Assembly (NCBI RefSeq): GCF_903652925.1
Contig: NZ_CAHLAR010000004.1
Coordinates: 610,481-674,480 of the forward strand
DNA length: 64,000 nt
From: Achromobacter anxifer
GTDB taxonomy: Bacteria; Pseudomonadota; Gammaproteobacteria; Burkholderiales; Burkholderiaceae_B
Reading direction: 5' to 3'
Part shown: in pieces, positions 58,033-64,000 of the stretch
Layout: the number at the start of each line of letters is the position of its first letter
How positions within the stretch are numbered: position 1 is the first letter of the stretch
The notes under the pieces: model-generated
The model's input: only the letters and a program-made list of their open reading frames with translations
The model's database searches: none
Told to the model about the DNA's origin: nothing
Made by a program: the position numbers and the translations under genes

Positions 58033-60417
58033 AGGCGGCAGCGTCTCCCGTTCGGGGTGGCGATGCCGGGACAGCGCCTCGATGAAGCCGGCGGCGCTCT
58101 TGTCCGGCGTCGCCGCGCTCACCACCAGCAGGCCGCCATCGGCCTCATCCGGCACGATGCCCGCAGCCGCAAGCAGCTCGGCCCCTGTGCCCACGCCCAT
58201 CAATGTCTTGCCATGGCGATAGGCGTCGCGCAGGAACTCCAGCGCGCGCCCGTCTTCCCGCAGCCGCGCCACGGCGGTCTCCCCGCCCGCCACGATCGCC
58301 CCGTCGAACAGTCCCGAGGGCTGGTTGTCCAGCGACGCGTCCGCATCCAGCATCGCGCCGCCATCGGCAGCAACCGGTCCGATACGCTGCCCCACCAGCC
58401 GCGCGACCGCGCCGGCCTTGAGCAACGCGCCAGCCAGCGCCGATACCGCGCCGCCGTCCACCCCTTCGGCCACCAGAATGGCGACCTTGCGCGTCGCCAC
58501 GCCGCCTTCGCCCGGACGAGCGCTGAGCGATAGCGAGGGAGACAGGTCCACCTCGGGTTTGGGCGGCTTGTCGGTCGCGCGCGGCAATGGCGGCGGCAGA
58601 TCCAGGCCCAGCTGGCCGGCCACGGCCCCCGCCAGACCATCGGAGACGTTGCGCAAGGTGGCCACCATGCGTTGCCGGATGGCGGGCACGGTCACCTTGC
58701 TCAGTTCGAAAGCGAATGCGGACGCGATGTGACGCTTCTCCCATTCTGTCTGGCTGTCGTAGAACAGCGTCGCCTGGTTGTAGTGTTCGGCGAACTTTTC
58801 CGGGTGGCCACGCAGTTCGTCGCCGGTAACGGGCTCCGGGAAAGACACGAAGCCGGCCATGCCGGCCTGGAACGGGCAGCCTGCCGCCAGCGAGTTGGGC
58901 TCGTAGGCCACGCGCCCCCGGTGTATGGCCTGCCGATGCATGCCGTCGCGCTGATTGTTGTGGACGGGAGCCAGCGGCGCGTTGATGGGCAGTTCATGGA
59001 AATTCGGGCCGCCCAGCCGCGATATCTGCGTGTCCACGTAGGAGTGGATGCGTCCGGCCAGCAGCGGATCGTTGGTGAAGTCCAGGCCCGGCACGATATG
59101 CGCGGCGCAGAACGCGACCTGCTCGGTCTCGGCAAAAAAGTTGTCGGGATTGCGGTCCAGCACCATCCTGCCCACCGGCACCACCGGCACCAGTTCCTCG
59201 GGCACGATCTTGGTAGCGTCCAGCACGTCGAAACTGAATGCTTCCGCCTGCTCTTGCGTGAATACCTGCACGCCGAGCTCCCATTGCGGCCCATGGCCTG
59301 CGTCAATGGCCTCCCAGAGGTCGCGGCGATGAAAGTCGGGATCGGCGCCCGACACCTTGACGGCCTCGTCCCAGACCTGCGAATGCGTGCCCAGCAGCGG
59401 ATTCCAGTGGAACTTCACCAGGCGCGATTCGCCGGCGGCGTTGACGAAGCGGAAGGTATGCACGCCGAACCCCTGCATCATCCTGTAGCTGCGCGGAATG
59501 GCGCGATCCGACATCAACCACATCAGCATGTGGGTGGATTCGGGCATCAGCGACACGAAGTCCCAGAACGTATCGTGCGCGGACGCGGCCTGCGGCATGC
59601 CGTGATGGGGTTCGGGCTTGACGGCATGCACCAGGTCGGGAAACTTCATCGCATCCTGGATGAAGAACACGGGCATGTTGTTGCCGACCAGGTCCCAGTT
59701 GCCCTCGTCCGTGTAGAACTTCACGGCAAAGCCCCGCACATCCCGCGCCGTGTCCTTGGAGCCCCGCTCTCCCGCCACGGTCGAGAACCGCACGAAGACC
59801 GGCGTGCGTTTGCCCGCCGCCGCGAACAGCGACGCGGCGGTGAGTTCCGTCAGCGGCTTGTAGCATTCGAAGTACCCATGCGCCGCCGAGCCGCGCGCAT
59901 GCACGATGCGCTCGGGAATACGCTCATGGTCGAAATGCGTGATCTTCTCGCGCAGGATGAAATCCTTGAGCAGGGCCGGCCCGCGCAGGCCCGCCTTCAG
60001 CGAATGCTGGTTGTCGCTGACGCGCACGCCCTGGTTGGTGGTCAGCATCTGTCCGGTCGAATCCGCGCGCACGCGCTCCAGCCGTCCGTCGGCCGCGTTC
60101 ACGCCCGCCGCCGCCGCGCCGCCCGTCTTGGGCGACGATTCACGTTCCGACAGGGAACTGGCCGTCGCTCCGGCATCCGCCGCGGCGGCGTGGGCGCCGG
60201 CATGGGGGCAGCGCGCCCCTTCCTCGCCATACTCGCCCGCCTTGCCGGCGTTGTGGGGAATGGCGGCGGCCGTGGCCTCCACGGCCGCCGCGCGTTTCAG
60301 CGCGGGGTGGCGCGGCTTGCCCGCCGGGCCCGAGGCCGGACCGCTGTCCGTATTCATGTAGGCGCTGTCCACGGCAGCGCCGGCGCCGCCCTTGGCGGAA
60401 GTTTTCTTGCCTGGCAT
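58024..60417 (-). CDS. katE: Large-subunit monofunctional catalase (HPII type)
   Basis: 797 residues, the size of clade 2 catalases, with an extended N-terminus rich in Ala/Gly/Lys (1-115) and a C-terminal flavodoxin/DJ-1-like domain (about 640-790; [29 protein letters not shown]). Core residues: catalytic His173 in [10 protein letters not shown], Asn in [12 protein letters not shown], and the proximal heme Tyr in [24 protein letters not shown]. It degrades H2O2 in the cytoplasm, usually in stationary phase. Downstream of a ferritin-like gene by 9 bp, hence cotranscribed. Confidence 0.95.
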   Translation of the reverse strand: MPGKKTSAKGGAGAAVDSAYMNTDSGPASGPAGKPRHPALKRAAAVEATAAAIPHNAGKAGEYGEEGARCPHAGAHAAAADAGATASSLSERESSPKTGGAAAAGVNAADGRLERVRADSTGQMLTTNQGVRVSDNQHSLKAGLRGPALLKDFILREKITHFDHERIPERIVHARGSAAHGYFECYKPLTELTAASLFAAAGKRTPVFVRFSTVAGERGSKDTARDVRGFAVKFYTDEGNWDLVGNNMPVFFIQDAMKFPDLVHAVKPEPHHGMPQAASAHDTFWDFVSLMPESTHMLMWLMSDRAIPRSYRMMQGFGVHTFRFVNAAGESRLVKFHWNPLLGTHSQVWDEAVKVSGADPDFHRRDLWEAIDAGHGPQWELGVQVFTQEQAEAFSFDVLDATKIVPEELVPVVPVGRMVLDRNPDNFFAETEQVAFCAAHIVPGLDFTNDPLLAGRIHSYVDTQISRLGGPNFHELPINAPLAPVHNNQRDGMHRQAIHRGRVAYEPNSLAAGCPFQAGMAGFVSFPEPVTGDELRGHPEKFAEHYNQATLFYDSQTEWEKRHIASAFAFELSKVTVPAIRQRMVATLRNVSDGLAGAVAGQLGLDLPPPLPRATDKPPKPEVDLSPSLSLSARPGEGGVATRKVAILVAEGVDGGAVSALAGALLKAGAVARLVGQRIGPVAADGGAMLDADASLDNQPSGLFDGAIVAGGETAVARLREDGRALEFLRDAYRHGKTLMGVGTGAELLAAAGIVPDEADGGLLVVSAATPDKSAAGFIEALSRHRHPERETLPPSI

Positions 60418-60426
60418 TGAAATCTC

Positions 60427-61041
60427 CTAGTGATTCAGCATCTTGTCGCGCGCCTGCTCGGCCCGCGACGCGCCGATTGCGGTTTCCACCTGCTTGACCT
60501 CTTCCGGTGGCGGCAATACGGCAGGAAAGCCCAGCGCTTCGATCCACAACTCGCGCGACCAGCCCTGCGTGTGATACAGGTGGTGGTCTTCATCGCTAGC
60601 CACCGCGTCGTACGCTTGCTTGAGCACCTTGGCTTCGTCGCCGCTGTGCTGTTGCGCGATGAGCCCGATCAGTTGCCAGTTCGCATGGTCCTTCGTCTCC
60701 GCCAGCACCACGCATTCGGTCGCCACCAGTTGGGCAGCGTCCGGATCGCCCGCGCTGATCGCCATCTTCATGGCCTTGACCAGCGACTCTCCGATGTGGC
60801 GCACCACCTCCCGGCCGGGAGGCTGCGCCGCCGGATCCAGTCCCAATTGCTCGAACACGGTCAGCAGCACGCGCCGGTGCGTGCGCGTTTCCTCCAGGTA
60901 GTCCGCCCATTCCTTTTTCAAATCCTGGTTCACGGCGCAGGACACCGCGGTCTCGTAGACAAGCAGGCCGCCGATCTCCGTTTCCAGGGCCTGGTAAAGC
61001 AATTCCTTTATCTGCGGGGCATTTCCGGCTGTGCGTTTCAT
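60427..61041 (-). CDS. Ferritin-like di-iron domain protein
   Basis: 204 residues, GGAGCGCG before the ATG. Four-helix pattern with likely iron ligands: QALETEIGGLLVYE (Glu), YLEETRTHRR (ExxxxH), VATECVVLAETKDHANW and VASDEDHHLYHTQGW (Glu, His). It resembles stress-induced ferritin-like proteins (YciE/YciF group) but is longer. Coupling to katE suggests iron or peroxide handling. Exact family is not certain. Confidence 0.72.
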   Translation of the reverse strand: MKRTAGNAPQIKELLYQALETEIGGLLVYETAVSCAVNQDLKKEWADYLEETRTHRRVLLTVFEQLGLDPAAQPPGREVVRHIGESLVKAMKMAISAGDPDAAQLVATECVVLAETKDHANWQLIGLIAQQHSGDEAKVLKQAYDAVASDEDHHLYHTQGWSRELWIEALGFPAVLPPPEEVKQVETAIGASRAEQARDKMLNH

Positions 61042-61242
61042 TGCGCGCTCCTATGTCGGGATGGCATCGCATGCCCGCCGCCGCGGCGGACCTGCCGATG
61101 GATCCGCGAACCCAGCAATTCCCGTGCCTGGAACGGCCCGCATGCGGATTCGGCGTACTATCGGCCTGGATGGAGGGCTGGGCGGACCACGTCCGCCAGC
61201 GCGCCCTTCCCGCGCAATCCCGTGTGACGCAGAGGCAGCCGC

Positions 61243-61593
61243 ATGAATACCAACGACCTGTACGCCGTCGCCATGGCGCTGCTGCTGACCTATTCGGGCA
61301 TGGCCTGCCTGAGCCTGGCCCGGCCGAGCCATTACGAACAGGTCTGGGGACGCGGCCCCTGCTCCGGCCATTCGCGCGTGCTGCGCGGCGCCGGCATGCT
61401 GCTGCTGATGCTGGCCCTGCTGCCCTGCGTCGGTCTGTGGGGCAACGCCATCGGCGTGCTGGCGTGGCTGGGCTGGCTATGCGCGGGCGCCCTGCTATGC
61501 GCCGGCATGCTGTCGCGGGCGCCCCGGCCGGCGGCCCGTAGCGCCGCGCTGGCGCTGGCGATTTCGCTTGCCGGAGTCGGCATCGGCTTCTGA
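61243..61593 (+). CDS. Small membrane protein, DUF3325-like
   Basis: 116 residues with four hydrophobic segments (LYAVAMALLLTYSGMACLSLA, GAGMLLLMLALLPCVGLW, AIGVLAWLGWLCAGALLCAG, AALALAISLAGVGIGF). Length and pattern agree with the DUF3325 proteins that often accompany TonB-dependent siderophore receptors, but no such gene is adjacent here. AGAGGCAG precedes the ATG. Assignment by pattern only. Confidence 0.65.
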   Translation: MNTNDLYAVAMALLLTYSGMACLSLARPSHYEQVWGRGPCSGHSRVLRGAGMLLLMLALLPCVGLWGNAIGVLAWLGWLCAGALLCAGMLSRAPRPAARSAALALAISLAGVGIGF

Positions 61594-61602
61594 AGCCCGC
61601 GT

Positions 61603-61616
61603 TTGACGCGCATCAA
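61603..61616 (+). promoter_or_regulatory. FNR-type box upstream of nrdD
   Basis: TTGAC-GCGC-ATCAA differs from the FNR/Anr consensus TTGAT-N4-ATCAA at one position. Centred at 61609.5, about 95 bp before the nrdD start. A class II start would fall near 61651. Anaerobic induction of nrdD by FNR is known in enteric bacteria. Confidence 0.7.
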
Positions 61617-61653
61617 GCAAGCCTGACATCCACAGCCGGCGGGCCGATATCCG

Positions 61654-61698
61654 CACCATATGTGGTGGTAGAGTTTTCACACCCTACTACATATGGTG
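61654..61698 (+). promoter_or_regulatory. Two NrdR-type boxes upstream of nrdD
   Basis: Box 1 CACCATATGTGGTG (61654-61667) and box 2 TACTACATATGGTG (61685-61698) each match 11 of 14 positions of the NrdR core CACTATATATAGTG. Centre-to-centre distance is 31 bp, three helical turns, the known spacing for paired NrdR boxes. The outer parts also form a perfect 11-bp inverted repeat (GCACCATATGT). NrdR represses ribonucleotide reductase genes when dATP is high. Confidence 0.75.
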
Positions 61699-61704
61699 CC
61701 AGCC

Positions 61705-63699
61705 ATGCATATCCAGCACATCCTCAAGCGCGACGGCCGAGTCGTGTCGTTCGACCGCGACAAGATCGCCCAGGCCATGGCGGCCGCGGGCAACAGCACG
61801 GGAGAACTGGACCTGGCGGGCGCGCGGGCCCTGACCGATACCGTCATCGCCGCGCTGGCGGGCAATCCCTGCCCCGGCGTCGAGACCATCCAGAACCGCG
61901 TCGAGGAAGCCCTGGTCCAGGCCGGCTACTGGCGCACCGCGCGCGCCTACATCGTGCACCGCGAACAGCATGCCCGCCTGCGCTCGCTGCGCCACACGCT
62001 GGTGGACGTGGAAAGCGCGATGGAGGAATACCTGGAGCAGCGCGACTGGCGCGTCAACGCCAACGCCAACCAGGGCTACAGCCTGGGCGGCCTGATTCTG
62101 AACGTGGCGGGCAAGGTCACCGCCAACTACTGGCTGTCCAACGTGTTCGCGCCCGAGGCGGGCCGCGCCCACCGCGAAGGCGACATCCACATCCATGACC
62201 TGGACATGCTGAGCGGCTATTGCGCCGGCTGGTCCCTGCGCCAGCTGCTGACCGAAGGCTTCAACGGCATACCCGGCAAGGTCGAAGCCACGCCGCCGCG
62301 CCACATGTCGGCGGCCATCGGCCAGATCGTCAATTTCCTGGGCACCCTGCAGAACGAGTGGGCCGGCGCGCAGGCCTTCAGCTCCTTCGACACCTACATG
62401 GCGCCCTTCATCCGGCGCGACGCCATGACCTACGGCGACGTGAAGCAGGCGATGCAGGAACTCATCTACAACCTCAACGTGCCCAGCCGCTGGGGCACGC
62501 AGACGCCCTTCACCAACCTCACCTTCGACTGGACCTGCCCGCCGGACCTGAAGGACCAGATCCCGTACATCGGCGGCGAGGAAATGCCGTTCTCCTACGG
62601 CGAGCTGCAGGCCGAGATGGACATGATCAACCGCGCCTACATCGAAGTCATGATGGCCGGCGATGCCAAGGGCCGCGTGTTCACCTTCCCGATCCCGACC
62701 TACAACATCACGCCCGACTTCGACTGGGACCACCCCAACACCGAGCGCCTGTTCGAAATGACGGCGCGCTACGGCCTGCCCTATTTCCAGAACTTCCTGA
62801 ATTCGGACCTGGAGCCGCACATGGTGCGTTCCATGTGCTGCCGCCTGCAGCTGGACCTGCGCGAACTGCTCAAGCGCGGCAACGGCCTGTTCGGTTCGGC
62901 CGAACAGACCGGCTCCGTGGGCGTGGTCACGGTCAACTGCGCCCGCCTGGGCCACACCTGCCGCGGCGACGAGCCGCAACTGATGGCGCGCCTGGACCAT
63001 CTGCTGGAACTGGGCCGCGACGTGCTGGAGACCAAGCGCAAGGTGGTGCAGCGCTATATCGACCAGGGCCTTTACCCCTACACCCGCCGCTACCTTGGCA
63101 CCTTGCGCAACCACTTCAGCACGCTGGGCGTGAACGGCATCAACGAGATGATCCGCAACTTCACCGACGACGCCGAGGACGTCACCACGGCCGCCGGCCA
63201 CGCCCTGGCGGTGCGCCTGCTGGACCGCGTGCGCGACCGCATGACCGAATTCCAGGAACAGACCGGCCACCTGTACAACCTGGAGGCCACGCCCGCCGAA
63301 GGCACGACCTACCGCTTCGCCCGCGAGGACAGGAAGCGCTATCCGACCATCCTGCAGGCAGGCACCGAGGCGCAGCCCTACTACACCAACTCCAGCCAGC
63401 TGCCGGTGGGCCACACCGACGATCCCTTCCACGCGCTGGAGCTGCAGGAAACGCTGCAAGGCAAGTACACCGGCGGCACCGTGCTGCACCTGTACATGAA
63501 CGAGGCGGTGTCGTCGGCCGGCGCGTGCAAGCAGCTGGTGCGGCGCGCGCTGTCGAATTTCCGGCTGCCCTACATAACGGTCACGCCGACCTTCTCCATC
63601 TGCCCCAACCACGGTTATCTGGCGGGGCACCACGAGTTCTGCCCGAAGTGCGATGCCGAATTGCTGGCAAAGCAATCGGCATGCTGCACCCCGGCCTAG
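61705..63699 (+). CDS. nrdD: Anaerobic ribonucleoside-triphosphate reductase, main part
   Basis: 664 residues from ATG 61705 (MHIQHILKRDGRVV); ATG 61693 lies inside an NrdR box and is less likely. The N-terminal ATP-cone (1-95) is present, followed by the ten-stranded barrel (DLDMLSGYCAGW, NFTDDAEDVTT, GTVLHLYMNEAVSSAGACKQLV). The C-terminus ends with TFSICPNHGYLAGHHEFCPKCDAELL, the metal-binding part, but without the RVxGY glycyl-radical motif that normally follows. That motif is in the next ORF. The enzyme makes dNTPs from NTPs without oxygen, activated by the radical-SAM protein NrdG. Confidence 0.93.
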   Translation: MHIQHILKRDGRVVSFDRDKIAQAMAAAGNSTGELDLAGARALTDTVIAALAGNPCPGVETIQNRVEEALVQAGYWRTARAYIVHREQHARLRSLRHTLVDVESAMEEYLEQRDWRVNANANQGYSLGGLILNVAGKVTANYWLSNVFAPEAGRAHREGDIHIHDLDMLSGYCAGWSLRQLLTEGFNGIPGKVEATPPRHMSAAIGQIVNFLGTLQNEWAGAQAFSSFDTYMAPFIRRDAMTYGDVKQAMQELIYNLNVPSRWGTQTPFTNLTFDWTCPPDLKDQIPYIGGEEMPFSYGELQAEMDMINRAYIEVMMAGDAKGRVFTFPIPTYNITPDFDWDHPNTERLFEMTARYGLPYFQNFLNSDLEPHMVRSMCCRLQLDLRELLKRGNGLFGSAEQTGSVGVVTVNCARLGHTCRGDEPQLMARLDHLLELGRDVLETKRKVVQRYIDQGLYPYTRRYLGTLRNHFSTLGVNGINEMIRNFTDDAEDVTTAAGHALAVRLLDRVRDRMTEFQEQTGHLYNLEATPAEGTTYRFAREDRKRYPTILQAGTEAQPYYTNSSQLPVGHTDDPFHALELQETLQGKYTGGTVLHLYMNEAVSSAGACKQLVRRALSNFRLPYITVTPTFSICPNHGYLAGHHEFCPKCDAELLAKQSACCTPA

Positions 63700-63702
63700 G
63701 GC

Positions 63703-63748
63703 CTGTCGCAGGACAGCCCCGGACCGATCCGCCGGGCCCATGCCCGGC
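63703..63748 (+). other. Two hairpins between nrdD and the glycyl-radical ORF
   Basis: CTGTC-GCAG-GACAG (63703-63716) and GCCGGGC-CCAT-GCCCGGC (63731-63748), both perfect stems, fill the 71-bp gap. The second ends 22 bp before the next ATG. No T-run follows, so they may adjust mRNA stability or the ratio of the two proteins. Confidence 0.45.
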
Positions 63749-63770
63749 ATCCACTCCTAGAGGAATCGCC

Positions 63771-63953
63771 ATGCAAACCTTGACCGCCCCTGAAGTCACC
63801 GCCGCCCCTGCGCCGCAGCTGGACGACAGCCAGCGCGTGCGCTGCGAGATCTGGACCCGCGTCATGGGCTATCACCGCCCCGTCGCTTCCTTCAACACCG
63901 GCAAACAAGGCGAATTCAATGAACGCCGCTTCTTCGTCGAACGCCGCGCCTGA
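63771..63953 (+). CDS. Stand-alone glycyl-radical segment of NrdD
   Basis: 60 residues with its own ribosome site (AGAGGAATCGCC) before ATG 63771. After a 24-residue Ala/Pro-rich lead, the sequence RCEIWTRVMGYHRPVASF and NTGKQGEFNERRFF corresponds to the C-terminal radical domain of class III reductases (E. coli NrdD ends with RRVCGYLG ... FNAGKQEEVKRR); the Gly of RVMGY (residue 33) would carry the radical. The preceding ORF lacks this motif, so the reductase appears to be split in two chains, comparable to stand-alone glycyl-radical proteins such as YfiD/GrcA. Stop overlaps the next start by 35 bp. Confidence 0.82.
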   Translation: MQTLTAPEVTAAPAPQLDDSQRVRCEIWTRVMGYHRPVASFNTGKQGEFNERRFFVERRA

Positions 63954-64000
63954 AGGCGCGCCACAGGGAGCCGCGGCCGGACCGGGCCGCGCGCCGGCCT
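63919..64000 (+). CDS. Start of a further gene, possibly nrdG (cut by window edge)
   Basis: ATG 63919 opens a frame that overlaps the radical ORF by 35 bp and stays open to the window end (27 codons, Ala/Gly/Pro-rich: MNAASSSNAAPEGAPQG). No family motif is visible yet. The activating enzyme gene nrdG normally follows nrdD, so this is the expected position for it. Low confidence because the visible part is low-complexity. Confidence 0.35.
   Translation, partial: MNAASSSNAAPEGAPQGAAAGPGRAPA

Noticed and set aside
61687-63750. 687-codon frame antisense to nrdD
   Set aside because: No motif, low-complexity His/Val/Arg/Gly composition, no ribosome site; nrdD on the other strand is certain.
63700-63770. 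Simple frameshift or sequencing error splitting nrdD
   Set aside because: The gap is 71 bp with two hairpins and a proper Shine-Dalgarno before the second ATG; a single indel would not join the frames sensibly. Kept as split gene, to be checked in relatives.
1-64000. tRNA, rRNA, insertion sequences, prophage, plasmid origin
   Set aside because: No sequence resembling these was recognised on either strand.

Overview
The window looks like a chromosome segment of a high-GC betaproteobacterium of the Alcaligenaceae, most likely Achromobacter or a close Bordetella relative. Reasons: strong G/C third-position bias, four tripartite-tricarboxylate (Bug, Bordetella uptake gene) receptors without membrane partners, many LysR/IclR/GntR/TetR regulators beside small catabolic operons, and a narK1-narK2-narGHJI block with narXL. 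I see no rRNA, tRNA, insertion sequence, prophage or CRISPR array. Genus assignment is inference.

Layout. 1-2.2 kb: truncated IlvD/Edd dehydratase divergent from a GntR/FCD regulator with a perfect palindrome between them, then a small secreted protein. 2.2-7.8 kb: a translationally coupled minus-strand operon (AhpD-like, acyl-CoA-dehydrogenase-like flavoenzyme, ABC ATPase, NrtA/SsuA-like receptor, permease) divergent from an AraC regulator; it resembles organosulfur scavenging operons. 7.8-10.9 kb: alpha/beta hydrolase, metY, an SDR with an altered catalytic motif.

10.9-30 kb is the anaerobic respiration block, almost all on the minus strand: narK1-narK2, narGHJI followed by a parvulin, moaA, beta-carbonic anhydrase and mobB; then narX-narL; then ubiU-ubiV-ubiT for oxygen-independent ubiquinone synthesis behind a well-placed FNR-type site; and nnrS on the plus strand. 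narG and narK1 share an unusual promoter layout (palindrome, 26 bp, 11-bp element, 18 bp, -10). At the far right (61.6-64 kb) the anaerobic ribonucleotide reductase nrdD has an FNR-type box and two NrdR-type boxes 31 bp apart; its glycyl-radical segment is encoded as a separate 60-residue ORF, followed by the start of what may be nrdG. Together these genes supply electron acceptor use, molybdenum cofactor, quinone and dNTPs without oxygen.

30-41 kb: small hypothetical proteins, a FAD monooxygenase/LysR pair, a lipoprotein with a probable frameshift at its start, a double GNAT, and a notable three-gene cluster: a split-barrel flavoprotein-like gene and a split-barrel/GAF/winged-helix regulator divergent from a hemerythrin-like gene, with four 11-bp direct repeats between them. 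Then DUF4189, lipoprotein and membrane protein genes.

41-58 kb: catabolic modules. Two Bug receptors, a CaiB-type CoA transferase and an HMG-CoA-lyase family enzyme face an IclR regulator with two operator-like palindromes. A 273-277 bp imperfect tandem repeat with 37-bp inverted arms fills the gap to a TetR gene. TetR (two palindromes) faces an operon for hydrolase, VOC protein, aryl-CoA ligase, 4HBT thioesterase, salicylyl-CoA-hydroxylase-like monooxygenase and a Bug receptor, suggesting a CoA-dependent salicylate-type pathway. A LysR/M20 peptidase/Bug set follows. 58-61.6 kb: katE-type catalase with a ferritin-like protein, and a DUF3325-like membrane protein.
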